DNA of 64,000 bases from an uncultured Oscillospiraceae bacterium (GCA_934481355.1 CAKSPH010000009.1:21038-85037); one strand, 5' to 3'; positions 35,787 through 44,747 are shown, numbered from the stretch's first letter. Made by a program: numbers and translations. The notes: generated by a model not told the origin, from the letters alone.

Positions 35787-37189
35787 ATGGCAATGAACGA
35801 ATCAATAATCAGGGATCACGCAGCGGAGATAGCTGAGCTCGTCAGGAGCGATCTTTCGCCGAAGGCTTCGCAGGAGCGTCTTGCAGAATACCATGCAGGA
35901 GATATCGCCAAGGCGGCGGAGTTGCTGAATGCGGGGGAGCGCACCAGGCTTTTCCGCACTCTGGATATGGAGGAGCTTGCGGATGTTTTCGAGTATTTCG
36001 ATCCGGAAAACGCCGCTGAGTATCTCAAAGAGACCGACCTCGGGAAAACGGTGCTCCTTATCGGAAAAATGGAGACTGACGCGGCGGCGGACGTCCTGCG
36101 GGAATTCCCGAAAGAAAAAAGAAATCAGCTTTTCGAGCTTCTTGACGAAGAAACAAGAAGAGAGCTGGAGCTTATCGTGTCGTTTGACGACGACGAGATA
36201 GGCAGCCGCATGACCACCAACTATATTTCTATAAATTCCGGAATGACCGCCGCGGAGGCTACCCGAGCGCTGATGGATCAGGCGAAGGAAAACGACAATA
36301 TCTCGACGATATTCGTAACGGCGGAGAACGGTTTTTCTGCGGCGCAGTGGGTCTGCGGGAGCTTCTCACGGCTGAGAAGCACGCCGAAATAAAGCCGCTG
36401 ATACAGCAGAGCTTTCCGTATGTTTACAGCACCGAGAGGACGGAGGACTGCATCGAGCGGCTGAAGAGCTACTCTGAGAGCAGCGTCCCGGTGCTGGACA
36501 GCGGGAATCATATCCTCGGCGTTATCACGCTTGAAAGTCTGCTGGAGGCTGTGGACGACGAGATGGGTGACGACTACGCAAAGCTGGGCGGTCTTTCCGA
36601 GGAGGAGGACCTGCACGAGCCGCTTTTCGCCAGCCTGAAAAAGCGTATGCCGTGGCTTCTCATTCTGCTGGTGCTTGGCATGGCGGTGTCGGGAGTTGTC
36701 GGGGCGTTCGAAAAGGTAGTGTCGCAGCTCACGATAATAATGGCGTTCCAGTCGCTTATACTCGATATGGCGGGCAACGTGGGAACCCAGTCGCTGGCGG
36801 TGACTATACGCGTGCTGATGGACAAGAATCTCACGGCGGGAAAGAAGCTGAAGCTTGTCGGCAAGGAAATGCGCGTGGGACTTTCCTGCGGACTTATCCT
36901 CGGGGCGCTTTCGGTGCTTTTCGTGGGACTTTACATCATGCTGTTCAAGGGATATCCCGCAGGGTTCTCCTTTGCGGTTTCCGCGTGCATTGGCGCGGCG
37001 CTGATGCTTGCTATGCTTATTTCCAGCGGAGTAGGCACGCTTGTACCGATGTTCTTCAAGAAGATAGGCGTAGACCCGGCGGTTGCCTCAGGCCCGCTGA
37101 TAACCACCGTGAACGACCTCGTTGCGGTTGTGACATATTACGGGCTGAGCTGGCTCCTGCTTCTGCAGGTGCTTCATCTCGGCGGCTGA
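35787..37189 (+). pseudogene. mgtE: Magnesium transporter MgtE, interrupted by one frameshift
   Basis: Two open frames (35787-36392 and about 36331-37189) together make a normal MgtE of about 467 residues. The first holds the N-domain (RDHAAEIAELVRSDLS, EYHAGDIAKAAELL) and the first CBS part (VSFDDDEIGSRMTTNYISINSG). The second holds the second CBS domain and the membrane part (PWLLILLVLGMAVSGVVGAFE, VGTQSLAVTIRVL). The switch is at T5 (36332-36336): one more T, or a -1 slip on TTT, would read NGFFCGAVGLRELL. It may be a real disruption, a sequencing error, or slippage. Promoter and leader ORF lie upstream. Confidence 0.85.
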
Positions 37190-37199
37190 AATTAATTGC

Positions 37200-37222
37200 G
37201 GGAGCAGAAATGCTCCCGTTTC
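37200..37222 (+). terminator. Terminator after mgtE
   Basis: GGGAGCA/TGCTCCC stem with a GAAA loop (37200-37217), followed by GTTTC; a short T-tract. Confidence 0.6.
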
Positions 37223-37253
37223 TGCGTTTATACGGCATTTTTCCCGGCGCCAC

Positions 37254-37282
37254 TTGACTAATGAGTGGTTTTGCGCTATACT
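37254..37282 (+). promoter_or_regulatory. glyS promoter
   Basis: TTGACT (37254-37259), 17-bp spacer, TATACT (37277-37282). No T-box leader: the 5' UTR is only ~50 nt. Confidence 0.75.
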
Positions 37283-37340
37283 ATATAGGAAACTATTTTA
37301 TCGTCCCTGCAAGCCATGCAGGGCATGAAAGGAACAAAAC

Positions 37341-38714
37341 ATGAACAACACAGAAAAGACCCTCGACAAAATTGTTGCGCTCTGCAAGGGCAGGGGCTTC
37401 GTTTATCCCGGCAGTGAGATCTACGGCGGACTTGCCAACACATGGGACTACGGCCCTCTCGGCGTTGAGCTCAAGACCAACATCAAGAACGCATGGCGCA
37501 AGAAGTTCATTCAGGAGAACAAGTACAACGTAGGACTTGATTCCGCTATCCTGATGAACCCGCAGACATGGGTGGCTTCCGGTCACGTTGGAGGCTTCTC
37601 CGATCCGCTGATGGACTGCAAGGACTGCAAGACCCGTCACCGCGCCGACAAGCTTATTGAGGACAACGGCGGCGACGCAAACGGCTGGACAAACGAGCAG
37701 ATGATGGAATACATCAGAAGCAACGGTATCAAGTGCCCGAACTGCGGTTCCACAAATTTCACTGATATCCGTCAGTTCAACCTGATGTTCAAGACCTTCC
37801 AGGGCGTTACCGAGGACAGCAAGAACGAGATCTATCTCCGTCCGGAGACTGCACAGGGTATTTTCGTTAACTTCGCGAATATTCAGCGTACAAGCCGTAA
37901 AAAGGTGCCTTTCGGCGTTGCGCAGGTAGGCAAGTCCTTCCGTAACGAGATCACCCCCGGTCAGTTCATCTTCCGCGTGCGCGAGTTCGAGCAGATGGAG
38001 CTTGAGTTCTTCTGCAAGCCCGGCACAGACCTCGAGTGGTTCCAGTATTGGAGAACCTACTGCAAGAACTTCCTTCTCTCCCTCGGTCTTAAGGAGGAGA
38101 ATATCCGCCTGCGCGACCACAGCCCGGAGGAGCTCTGCTTCTACTCCAAGGCTACCACGGACTTCGAGTTCATGTTCCCGTTCGGATGGGGCGAGCTCTG
38201 GGGCGTTGCCGACCGTACAGACTACGACTTGACTCAGCATATGAAGACTTCCGGCAAGAGCCTTGAATACTTCGACCCTGAGACCAACGAGAAGTACATT
38301 CCGTATGTTATCGAGCCGTCTCTCGGCGTTGAGCGTCTGTTCCTCGCTGTTGTATGCGACGCTTACGATGAGGAGCAGCTTGAGGACGGCACAAGCCGTA
38401 CCGTTATGCATCTGCACCCGGCTCTGGCTCCTGTCAAGGCTGCGGTTCTCCCGCTGTCCAAGAAGCTCAGCGATAAGGCTGGCGAGCTTCACGATGAGCT
38501 GGCTAAGTACTTCAACGTTGATTTCGATGACGCTGGCGCTATCGGCAAGCGTTACCGCAGACAGGACGAGATCGGTACTCCGTTCTGCATCACATACGAT
38601 TTCGACACAGAGACCGACGGCTGCGTAACAGTACGCGAGCGTGATTCCATGCAGCAGGTCCGTATCCCGCTGACAGAGGTAAAGTCCTATATTGAAGAGA
38701 GGATTTTCTTCTGA
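37341..38714 (+). CDS. glyS: Glycyl-tRNA synthetase, single-chain dimeric (alpha2) type
   Basis: Class II enzyme charging tRNA-Gly; this is the eukaryote/archaea-like alpha2 form, not the alpha2-beta2 GlyQ/GlyS form. 457 residues. Motif 1 is near [19 protein letters not shown] zinc-knuckle-like pair appears as CKDCKTRH and CPNCGS. Motif 2 is [32 protein letters not shown] and motif 3 is [14 protein letters not shown]. The C-terminal anticodon domain is complete. GAAAGGAA precedes the ATG. Confidence 0.97.
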   Translation: MNNTEKTLDKIVALCKGRGFVYPGSEIYGGLANTWDYGPLGVELKTNIKNAWRKKFIQENKYNVGLDSAILMNPQTWVASGHVGGFSDPLMDCKDCKTRHRADKLIEDNGGDANGWTNEQMMEYIRSNGIKCPNCGSTNFTDIRQFNLMFKTFQGVTEDSKNEIYLRPETAQGIFVNFANIQRTSRKKVPFGVAQVGKSFRNEITPGQFIFRVREFEQMELEFFCKPGTDLEWFQYWRTYCKNFLLSLGLKEENIRLRDHSPEELCFYSKATTDFEFMFPFGWGELWGVADRTDYDLTQHMKTSGKSLEYFDPETNEKYIPYVIEPSLGVERLFLAVVCDAYDEEQLEDGTSRTVMHLHPALAPVKAAVLPLSKKLSDKAGELHDELAKYFNVDFDDAGAIGKRYRRQDEIGTPFCITYDFDTETDGCVTVRERDSMQQVRIPLTEVKSYIEERIFF

Positions 38715-38730
38715 TTATATCGTGATATCA

Positions 38731-38764
38731 AAAATCCCTTCCGGAGTACCGGGAGGGATTTTTT
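38731..38764 (+). terminator. Terminator after glyS
   Basis: AATCCCTTCCGG/CCGGGAGGGATT with an AGTA loop, followed by TTTTTT. Confidence 0.85.
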
Positions 38765-38770
38765 CAGTAA

Positions 38771-38803
38771 TAAAACGCCCCCGCTTCCTTTAAGAAGCGG
38801 GGG
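38771..38803 (-). terminator. Terminator of the 201-residue membrane protein gene
   Basis: CCCCCGCTTC (38778-38787) and GAAGCGGGGG (38794-38803) form a perfect 10-bp stem; on the minus strand followed by GTTTTATT. Confidence 0.85.
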
Positions 38804-38816
38804 TATGCATTTCAAA

Positions 38817-39422
38817 TTATCTTCCCATCATCTTTCTGCGGACGAACAGCAGAATGAATACAAGTCCGGCGACTGTGGCAACTATGCCGGCTATAAGAAG
38901 CACAGGGTGGGATTTTGTATCCACGCACTTTATGTACATAAGCGGGCAGTACTCGTCAATGAATTCATCTGTGTAGCCGTAGGAACTCAGGCACTGGCGG
39001 AAGAACTTTTCGTCCTCATCGTCCATTTTCGTGACCTTACCCTTGAAAGCGACAGGCTGTACAAGCTTGTAATCGGCCTCTGTTGAAGCGGCGTCCACCA
39101 TGTCGGACTGCTCGTCAAGCTGTGATATCAGATCCTTGCGGGGAGTATAAAGCCCCATGAACCCGTATTCGTCAGCGTCGATGAGGTAAAAATACCCGAC
39201 AGACTTTTTGTCGTCATCGTCGTATATTCTCTCATAAGCTCCGAAATTGTAGGGCAGCTCGCCCTCTACCATCATGCCTTCCTTGTAGTCAGCCATGGTG
39301 AGAGTGCTGTATTCTTCTCCCTTTTTGGAGTAGTCCATCATCTCAGCGCCTATCATTACGATAAACACTATGCCGAGAATCAGAAACGTAAGTCCGGTGG
39401 TTAATAATCTGATAGATCTCAT
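38817..39422 (-). CDS. Two-span membrane protein of unknown function
   Basis: 201 residues: an N-terminal span (about 6-27, LLTTGLTFLILGIVFIVMIGA), an extracytoplasmic acidic domain of about 140 residues (with YFYLIDADEYGFMGLYTPRKD and KFFRQCLSSYGYTDEFIDEYC), and a C-terminal span (about 173-193) ending in RRKMMGR. Resembles uncharacterised clostridial membrane proteins of this layout; no function is assigned. GGAAG precedes the ATG and a consensus promoter lies at 39480-39508. Confidence 0.7.
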   Translation of the reverse strand: MRSIRLLTTGLTFLILGIVFIVMIGAEMMDYSKKGEEYSTLTMADYKEGMMVEGELPYNFGAYERIYDDDDKKSVGYFYLIDADEYGFMGLYTPRKDLISQLDEQSDMVDAASTEADYKLVQPVAFKGKVTKMDDEDEKFFRQCLSSYGYTDEFIDEYCPLMYIKCVDTKSHPVLLIAGIVATVAGLVFILLFVRRKMMGR

Positions 39423-39479
39423 ATGTCGATTTCTTCCTTTTTTCTATGTGTTTTGTCAGTAAATGGACCGATATTGTTA

Positions 39480-39508
39480 ATTATATCATAAAAACGTTGT
39501 CGTGTCAA
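39480..39508 (-). promoter_or_regulatory. Promoter of the 201-residue membrane protein gene
   Basis: Minus strand TTGACA (39503-39508), 17-bp spacer, TATAAT (39480-39485); both hexamers perfect. Confidence 0.85.
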
Positions 39509-39625
39509 TATAAATATATTCCCTGAAAACCGACAGAATTCGAGTAAATTTCATAGTTTTTGATATAACATTTAGTTATTTTAAAAAACGCTTTGACATT
39601 TAGCGTTATCTTAACATTTTATTTA

Positions 39626-39654
39626 TTGACAATTAATAAATAGTGTGTTATACT
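39626..39654 (+). promoter_or_regulatory. Promoter of the 67-residue gene
   Basis: TTGACA (39626-39631), 17-bp spacer, TATACT (39649-39654). Confidence 0.8.
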
Positions 39655-39710
39655 TTCAGTATACAAAGCAATGTAAATAAAATCCAGATTATAAAAAGGA
39701 GAGACGATTT

Positions 39711-39914
39711 ATGTGGAAAATCACAGAGAAGAAAATGGTCAGTGAGGACGGCGAGGACTACACGGGCTATGGCGTTTCCTGCGGAGAATGTTCTGTGGAG
39801 AATATCACCTCCGAGCGAGCCGCTATTGTCAGACTGACTGACGACCTGAACAGATATGAGGCTTCCCCGCTTCACATCTGGGATATCGTTGAAAATTTTC
39901 TTGCTGAATTGTAA
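39711..39914 (+). CDS. Small protein, possibly DUF6514 family
   Basis: 67 residues, no signal peptide or membrane span. The layout (short beta strands KITEKKMVSEDGEDYTGYGVSC, then a helix with ERAAIVRLTDDLNRYEASPLHIWDIVENFLAEL) resembles the small clostridial DUF6514 proteins; this match is from memory and not certain. AAAGGAGAG lies about 9 nt before the ATG. It is a monocistronic unit with its own strong promoter and terminator. Confidence 0.7.
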   Translation: MWKITEKKMVSEDGEDYTGYGVSCGECSVENITSERAAIVRLTDDLNRYEASPLHIWDIVENFLAEL

Positions 39915-39948
39915 TTGCTTTGTTCCTGAGCCCGTTACAGGGCAGAAA

Positions 39949-39987
39949 GAACCCGCCCGGTTTCCCCGCCGGGCGGGTTCTGTTTTG
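39949..39987 (+). terminator. Terminator after the 67-residue gene
   Basis: GAACCCGCCCGG (39949-39960) and CCGGGCGGGTTC (39969-39980) form a perfect 12-bp stem followed by TGTTTTG. Confidence 0.9.
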
Positions 39988-39998
39988 TCATAAAAAAC

Positions 39999-40027
39999 TT
40001 GACAAACAGTAAAGAACATGGTATACT
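39999..40027 (+). promoter_or_regulatory. Promoter of the 92-residue membrane protein gene
   Basis: TTGACA (39999-40004), 17-bp spacer, TATACT (40022-40027). Confidence 0.8.
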
Positions 40028-40054
40028 TATTTTGTCGTAAAAAGGAGGTTTACT

Positions 40055-40333
40055 ATGGTTATTGGTCTTTCATATGTTTTTGCCGTAATAATTACTGGAA
40101 TTCTTGCCTGCGTTCTTTATCCGGTTGCCGGTGTTTTCTGGCTGGTGGGACTGCTGGGCAAAGTAGGACAAAAATTATTTGAGTTTTCAAATCATGCAAT
40201 AAAAAGTCTTTGGTCTGATATCACTAACAAAAGGATAGTTGATGTATCGAAGGTTCAGGAAGTCAACTCTGAAGATGTGAATTCTGATGATAAAAAAACG
40301 AAATCCGACCATGTTGATTTAAACAAGCAATAG
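40055..40333 (+). CDS. Small membrane protein of unknown function
   Basis: 92 residues: a hydrophobic N-terminus of one or two spans (about 3-38, VIGLSYVFAVIITGILACVL and PVAGVFWLVGLLGKVG) and a charged cytoplasmic C-terminus (NSDDKKTKSDHVDLNKQ). AAAGGAGG lies 7 nt before the ATG, and it has its own promoter. The stop codon is at the edge of MITE copy 2 (its TSD and first base), so the insertion may have trimmed or set the end of this protein. Confidence 0.65.
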   Translation: MVIGLSYVFAVIITGILACVLYPVAGVFWLVGLLGKVGQKLFEFSNHAIKSLWSDITNKRIVDVSKVQEVNSEDVNSDDKKTKSDHVDLNKQ

Positions 40334-40437
40334 GTCACCTCTAAAAACCTTATGTGAGCGAAAATGTGCAGTGCGTGCTATCTTCGTTGTCAAACCCTGC
40401 CCGTTTTTGCTTTTCAAACCGGTTTTTAGAGGTTCCC
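40333..40437. repeat. MITE-like element, copy 2
   Basis: A 105-bp element: left end GGTCACCTCTAAAAACC, right end CCGGTTTTTAGAGGTTCCC. Perfect 4-bp duplication AATA at 40329-40332 and 40438-40441. The inside shares TGAGCGAAAATGTGCAGTG with copy 4 and TGAGCGAAAAT with copy 1. Confidence 0.85.
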
Positions 40438-40440
40438 AAT

Positions 40441-40475
40441 AACAAAACGCCCGGCGTATTTCCGGGCGTTTTGTT
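40441..40475. terminator. Bidirectional terminator before fucI
   Basis: AACAAAACGCCCGG (40441-40454) and CCGGGCGTTTTGTT (40462-40475) form a perfect 14-bp stem. Confidence 0.85.
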
Positions 40476-40482
40476 ATTGGGC

Positions 40483-42267
40483 TTATTTGTAAAGGCTTCC
40501 ATAAGCCGCGCAGGCTCTGTAATCAGCGCCTTCAAGGTCGGCGGTGCCGAATGCGCTCCATGCGTGCGGACGGAACAGACGCTCATCTGACAGGTTGTGC
40601 AGGGAAACGGGTATTCTCAGCATACTTGCGAGGGTTACAAGATCCTCGCCGATGTGTCCGTATACGAAGCAGCCGTGATTTGCTCCCCAGTTTGCCATAA
40701 CGTTGTACACATCGGAAACGGCTACCTTATCAGAAACCGTGATGGGAGCGAACCATGTGGACGGCCATGTGGGGTCTGTCCTGCCGAGGAGGGTCTTGTT
40801 GACATCCTCGGGAAGCTCAACGGTGTAGCCCTCGATTATCTGGATAGTGGGGCCGAGGTGCTTCACATAGTTCACGCGGGCGAATGTGCAGGGCATGACT
40901 CCCTGAGTTGAGTAGCTGGAGGAGAATCCGCCGCCGCGGAAATATCCAAGATTTGCGCAGGGCCATGTCGTAGCCTTCAGGCAGGCGTCGATGTCCTTTT
41001 CGGTCATATCCCACCACGGCTTCATTACGCTCTCGCCGTTTTCGTCCTTTACTGCGCCGGTGCCGTCAAGAGCGGCAGCGCCGGAATTTATCAGATGGAT
41101 AAATCCGTTGGAAGCCTTTCCGTCGGGCGTCCAGCCGGTAACTCTCTTTACGGAATCCGGCGACCAGTAGGTGCGTACGTCCGCAAATACTGCGGCTCTG
41201 CCGGTGAGCAGGTGCAGGAACATCAGGGTAGTTCCGTTGAGGGTGTCGTTTTCAGTCGCGAAAGGAACAGGCTCGCGGGCGCCGTTCCAGTCGAACGTGG
41301 TGTTGAGTATAGCCTCGGTGAAGTCGGCGTTGGGCATGAAGTCCGTCCACATTCTCTGACCCTGAAATCCTCCGAGGACTGCGTTTCTGCCCTTGGCTTC
41401 CTCCAGCCAGCCCATTTCTGCGAGCTTGGGGTTGCCCTTAAGTATATCGCGGATAATGCAGGTCATCTTTGCGATGAACTCCCAGTTCTCCTCTTTTTCC
41501 CTGGCGGAGAGAACAGGGCGCATATATGTCATGCCGGGAGTAGGGTTGATGTCAACTCCCTCGGGGCACTTTTCCCTTATCCATGCCAGCGCCTTCTTAT
41601 ATTCCGCTTCGTCGTAGATACCGAGCTTTTCGCGGCGGATTATTTCGGTCATGTCAACCCATTCCGGGTGGATTCCGAGGTACTCGCGGAAGAATTCCTC
41701 GTTGCAGTATGCTCCGGCGATACCCATTGCCTGAGAGCCGATGTTGACGTAGCTCTTGTTCTTCATATCTCCGACTGCTGCGGCGCAGCGTGCGAAGCGG
41801 AGTATCTTCTCCTCAACGTCCGCAGGGATAACGGTATCGTCTGCGTCCTTTACGTCATGGCCATAAATGGAGAAGCAGGGCATACCTATCTGTGCATATG
41901 CGGAATTTGCCGCCGCAAGGAATACGGCGCCGGGGCGCTCAGTCCCGTTGAAGCCCCATACAGCCTTGATGGTGTTCGGGTTTTCGTCTATCACCTGAGT
42001 TACATAGCACCAGCATGGGGTAACAGTCAGCGTGGCAACGATGTTTTCCTCGGAGAACTTGTCGGCGCAGGCAGCGCTTTCTGCGATGCCGCCGATGGTG
42101 GTGTCGGCTATCACGCATTCCAGCGGCTCGCCGCTGGCGTGGCGTACTTTTGATGTGATGAGCTCTGCGGCAGCCTTTGCCATGTTCATGGTCTGGACTT
42201 CAAGGCTCTCGCGGATACCGAACTGCCTGCCGTCAATGACAGGTCTTATTCCGATTTTAGACAGCAT
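40483..42267 (-). CDS. fucI: L-fucose isomerase
   Basis: Converts L-fucose to L-fuculose (also D-arabinose to D-ribulose) in host-glycan sugar use. 594 residues from ATG 42267 (MLSKIGIRPVIDGRQFGIRE), chosen for GAAAGGAAA before it; the E. coli enzyme is 591. Conserved parts: VTPCWCYVTQVIDENPNTIKAVWGFNGTERPGAV, GSQAMGIAG and ETDNDTL-like metal-site context (VPFATENDTLNG). No fuculokinase or aldolase is nearby. Promoter at 42329-42357. Confidence 0.96.
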   Translation of the reverse strand: MLSKIGIRPVIDGRQFGIRESLEVQTMNMAKAAAELITSKVRHASGEPLECVIADTTIGGIAESAACADKFSEENIVATLTVTPCWCYVTQVIDENPNTIKAVWGFNGTERPGAVFLAAANSAYAQIGMPCFSIYGHDVKDADDTVIPADVEEKILRFARCAAAVGDMKNKSYVNIGSQAMGIAGAYCNEEFFREYLGIHPEWVDMTEIIRREKLGIYDEAEYKKALAWIREKCPEGVDINPTPGMTYMRPVLSAREKEENWEFIAKMTCIIRDILKGNPKLAEMGWLEEAKGRNAVLGGFQGQRMWTDFMPNADFTEAILNTTFDWNGAREPVPFATENDTLNGTTLMFLHLLTGRAAVFADVRTYWSPDSVKRVTGWTPDGKASNGFIHLINSGAAALDGTGAVKDENGESVMKPWWDMTEKDIDACLKATTWPCANLGYFRGGGFSSSYSTQGVMPCTFARVNYVKHLGPTIQIIEGYTVELPEDVNKTLLGRTDPTWPSTWFAPITVSDKVAVSDVYNVMANWGANHGCFVYGHIGEDLVTLASMLRIPVSLHNLSDERLFRPHAWSAFGTADLEGADYRACAAYGSLYK

Positions 42268-42328
42268 AGATCTATTTCCTTTCAGATATCTGATTGTTCC
42301 GCCATAGCGGGGCGGTTGTTTCTCTACA

Positions 42329-42357
42329 ATTATAACAAAAATTTTCAAGAAAATCAA
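42329..42357 (-). promoter_or_regulatory. fucI promoter
   Basis: Minus strand TTGATT (42352-42357), 17-bp spacer, TATAAT (42329-42334). Confidence 0.7.
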
Positions 42358-42437
42358 TAGTTTTTCGGATATCTGAATAAATAATCAACAAAAATGCCGC
42401 CCAAAAAGGACGGCATTTCTGATGTTTTAGCAGCAGC

Positions 42438-42668
42438 TCACTTTACGATGTACTTGCTGATAGCGTCGAGGAAATCTGCGCAGTCATCGCTGTGGATATT
42501 CAGTGTGAGCTCCTTGGAGAGGTCGAGGCTGAAGATACCCATGATGGACTTTGCGTCGATCGCGTATCTGCCGGAAACGATATCCACATCGTAATCGCAG
42601 CGTGATACGATAGTAACGAAATCCTTAACGTCGTTGATGGTGTTGATATTGATCTTTACTGTCTTCAT
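42438..42668 (-). CDS. HPr-like protein lacking the active-site histidine (Crh-like), paralogue 1
   Basis: 76 residues with the HPr fold. The Ser46 region is kept (DAKSIMGIFSLDLS, like KSIMGVMSLGI of HPr), but the GIHARPA loop carrying His15 is replaced by NTINDVKDF. It therefore cannot take phosphate from enzyme I. Bacillus Crh likewise lacks His15 and acts in catabolite control when phosphorylated on Ser46; that role here is inference. GAAAGGAAG lies before the ATG. Downstream partner of the paralogue at 42711, 42 bp apart. Confidence 0.8.
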   Translation of the reverse strand: MKTVKININTINDVKDFVTIVSRCDYDVDIVSGRYAIDAKSIMGIFSLDLSKELTLNIHSDDCADFLDAISKYIVK

Positions 42669-42710
42669 AAAAATACTTCCTTTCGCAGATAAATCTTGTA
42701 AATGCGCTGT

Positions 42711-42944
42711 TCAGGCCCTGAACTTTGTAACTGCGTCAAGCAGATCGTCAGCCTTTGCGCTGTCGTCGTGTACAACAAAATCAAGCGGCTTTGCAAGGTC
42801 AAGGCTGAAAATGCCCATGATGGATTTTGCGTCTACCGCATATCTGCCGGACACGAGGTCGCTTTCGAATGAATAGCTGTTTGTGAGCGCTACGAACTCC
42901 TTAACGTCTGCTATGGAGCCGAGCTTGATTCTCATTTTTCTCAT
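42711..42944 (-). CDS. HPr-like protein lacking the active-site histidine (Crh-like), paralogue 2
   Basis: 77 residues from ATG 42944 (MRKMRIKLGSIADVKEFVAL), chosen for AAAGGCGG before it. Shares SGRYAVDAKSIMGIFSLDL with paralogue 1, so the pair is a tandem duplication. The His15 loop is replaced by GSIADVKEF. The promoter (43003-43031) is overlapped by a 9-bp inverted repeat, suggesting repressor control. Function unknown; see paralogue 1. Confidence 0.8.
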   Translation of the reverse strand: MRKMRIKLGSIADVKEFVALTNSYSFESDLVSGRYAVDAKSIMGIFSLDLAKPLDFVVHDDSAKADDLLDAVTKFRA

Positions 42945-42976
42945 TAGAATACCGCCGCCTTTCTGGTGTTGAACTC

Positions 42977-43014
42977 TGAGGATATTCTTTCCTCTGTAAA
43001 TAAGTATATCCTCA
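42977..43014. promoter_or_regulatory. Inverted repeat overlapping the HPr-like promoter
   Basis: TGAGGATAT (42977-42985) and ATATCCTCA (43006-43014) are perfect arms 20 bp apart. The right arm overlaps the minus-strand -10. Likely an operator; alternatively a leader hairpin. Confidence 0.5.
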
Positions 43015-43031
43015 AACTGAAAATTAGTCAA
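43003..43031 (-). promoter_or_regulatory. Promoter of the HPr-like pair
   Basis: Minus strand TTGACT (43026-43031), 17-bp spacer, TATACT (43003-43008). Confidence 0.7.
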
Positions 43032-43038
43032 TAGCTTA

Positions 43039-43067
43039 TTGCAAATTTCGGAATAATAAAGTATAAT
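43039..43067 (+). promoter_or_regulatory. mtaB promoter
   Basis: TTGCAA (43039-43044), 17-bp spacer, TATAAT (43062-43067), divergent from the HPr-like promoter only 8 bp away. Confidence 0.7.
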
Positions 43068-43152
43068 AATGTTATATCAAGTTTTGGTTTTGGCTAAAAT
43101 TACGAAACCGCGCCGGAAACGTTTCCTGTTTCCCGAAAAGAGGTACTCCATA

Positions 43153-44439
43153 ATGAAATTCAGCATTACAACACTCGGCTGCAAGGTCAATTCCTGCGAG
43201 AGCGCCGCGATTTCCGCGGCATTCCTTGCCGCCGGGTATACCCCGGCGGAAGAAGGCGGGTCTGCGGACGTGTACGTCATAAATTCCTGCGCCGTTACAG
43301 GCATGGGAGTGAAGAAAGCGCGTCAGGCGGTGTCTCACTGCAAATCGCAGAATCCGGAGGCAATAACGGTGCTTTGCGGCTGCTATCCGCAGGCATATCC
43401 GGAGGAGGCGGAAAGGGACTGTTCCGCCGCCGACATTATTACCGGAAACGCGAACAAATCCGAAATTCCCATGATGGTGTCGAAATTCCTTGCGGAGCAC
43501 AGGAGATTCTCCTGCGTTGACCAGCTCAGCCGGGAATTCGATGAAAACTCTGCCGCCCCCGACCTTGACCGCACCCGTGCATTCATCAAGATAGAGGACG
43601 GCTGCGACAGATTCTGCACCTACTGCATAATTCCCACGGCGCGCGGGCGGGTGCGTTCGCTCCCGCCGGAGGAGATAACCGCGCAGGCGAATCAGGCGGC
43701 GTCCGCGGGCAACCGCGAGATAGTGCTTACCGGGATAAACATCGGCTGCTACGGGGAAGATATAGGGTATACGCCGGCGGACGCGGTAATGGCGGCGCAG
43801 GCGGAGGGAATAGAGCGGGTAAGGCTCGGCTCCCTTGAGGCGGACACGCTGACGGACGAGGAGATATCCCGGCTGAAAGCCTGCGAAAAGCTGTGCCCGC
43901 ACTTTCACCTGTCGCTTCAGTCCGGGAGCGACGCGGTGCTCAAGAGAATGAAGCGGCGATACACCTGCGGGGAGTATTCCGCGCTGGTGGAGAAGCTGCG
44001 CGCGGCATTTCCGGGATGCTCGATAACCACGGATATCATGGTTGGATTCCCCGGGGAGACCGACGAGGAGTTCGCGGAGAGCATGGCGTTTGTGGAAAAG
44101 CTGGGATTCGCGAAGATACACGTTTTCCCGTACTCCATAAGACCCGGCACGGTCGCGGGAATGCGCCCGAATCAGGTGCTGCCACACATCAAATCAGCCC
44201 GCGCCAGGGAAATGAACGCCCTTGCCGCCCGTATTGAGCAGGAGTACCTTGAAAGGCAGGCGGGATCTGTGCAGACCGTGCTGATAGAAAAGCAGACCAG
44301 CCCGGATTTCTGTCATGGTTTTACAAAAAGTTATATACCTGTGCGCATTTACGGCGAGGATATCCCGCGGCACACGCTTGCGCAGGTGAAGATAACCGGG
44401 GCGGGTCAGGGATTCTGCACCGGAACAACAAAATTCTGA
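43153..44439 (+). CDS. mtaB: tRNA N6-threonylcarbamoyladenosine methylthiotransferase MtaB
   Basis: Radical-SAM enzyme adding a 2-methylthio group to t6A37 of tRNA. 428 residues from ATG 43153, chosen for AGAGGT upstream. N-terminal MTTase domain with cysteines C10, C46 and C77 for the auxiliary cluster. Radical-SAM motif CDRFCTYC (C151, C155, C158), then a SAM-binding region (LSLQSGSDAVLKRMKRRYT) and a C-terminal TRAM-like domain. The CTLGCKVN opening, here TLGCKVNSCES, marks MtaB rather than MiaB. The next gene is 11 bp downstream. Confidence 0.93.
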   Translation: MKFSITTLGCKVNSCESAAISAAFLAAGYTPAEEGGSADVYVINSCAVTGMGVKKARQAVSHCKSQNPEAITVLCGCYPQAYPEEAERDCSAADIITGNANKSEIPMMVSKFLAEHRRFSCVDQLSREFDENSAAPDLDRTRAFIKIEDGCDRFCTYCIIPTARGRVRSLPPEEITAQANQAASAGNREIVLTGINIGCYGEDIGYTPADAVMAAQAEGIERVRLGSLEADTLTDEEISRLKACEKLCPHFHLSLQSGSDAVLKRMKRRYTCGEYSALVEKLRAAFPGCSITTDIMVGFPGETDEEFAESMAFVEKLGFAKIHVFPYSIRPGTVAGMRPNQVLPHIKSARAREMNALAARIEQEYLERQAGSVQTVLIEKQTSPDFCHGFTKSYIPVRIYGEDIPRHTLAQVKITGAGQGFCTGTTKF

Positions 44440-44450
44440 GGAGAAAAGTT

Positions 44451-44747
44451 ATGACCAGCAGTATAAAGCAGCTCCTTGCGCTGGGACCTGTCCCGGCGGA
44501 CGCGGAGCTTTCCGACGAGCTTTTCGAGAAATACGACAAGCTCCTGAACTTCAGCCAGCCGCTTTCAGAGGACGACGCAGCGCAGCTCACCGGGCTGTTT
44601 TCCCCGGACTGCGACGGGCTCAACTGGGCGCTGCTGAAGGCGATAGAAGCCGCCTGCGATACAAAGGATTCCCTGCTTGCGATGGCAGAGAAGTGCTCCA
44701 GCACGGAATATGCGGAGCTCATGCGTGCGCACGCGGAGAACAAATAA
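44451..44747 (+). CDS. Small cytoplasmic protein of unknown function
   Basis: 98 residues, mostly helical and acidic (SDELFEKYDKLLNFSQPLSEDDAAQLTGLF). No signal, membrane span or known motif. TGAGGAG precedes the ATG and it is 11 bp after mtaB, so it is co-transcribed. The Asp/Leu-rich layout resembles small adaptor-like helical proteins, but no function can be given. Confidence 0.65.
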   Translation: MTSSIKQLLALGPVPADAELSDELFEKYDKLLNFSQPLSEDDAAQLTGLFSPDCDGLNWALLKAIEAACDTKDSLLAMAEKCSSTEYAELMRAHAENK

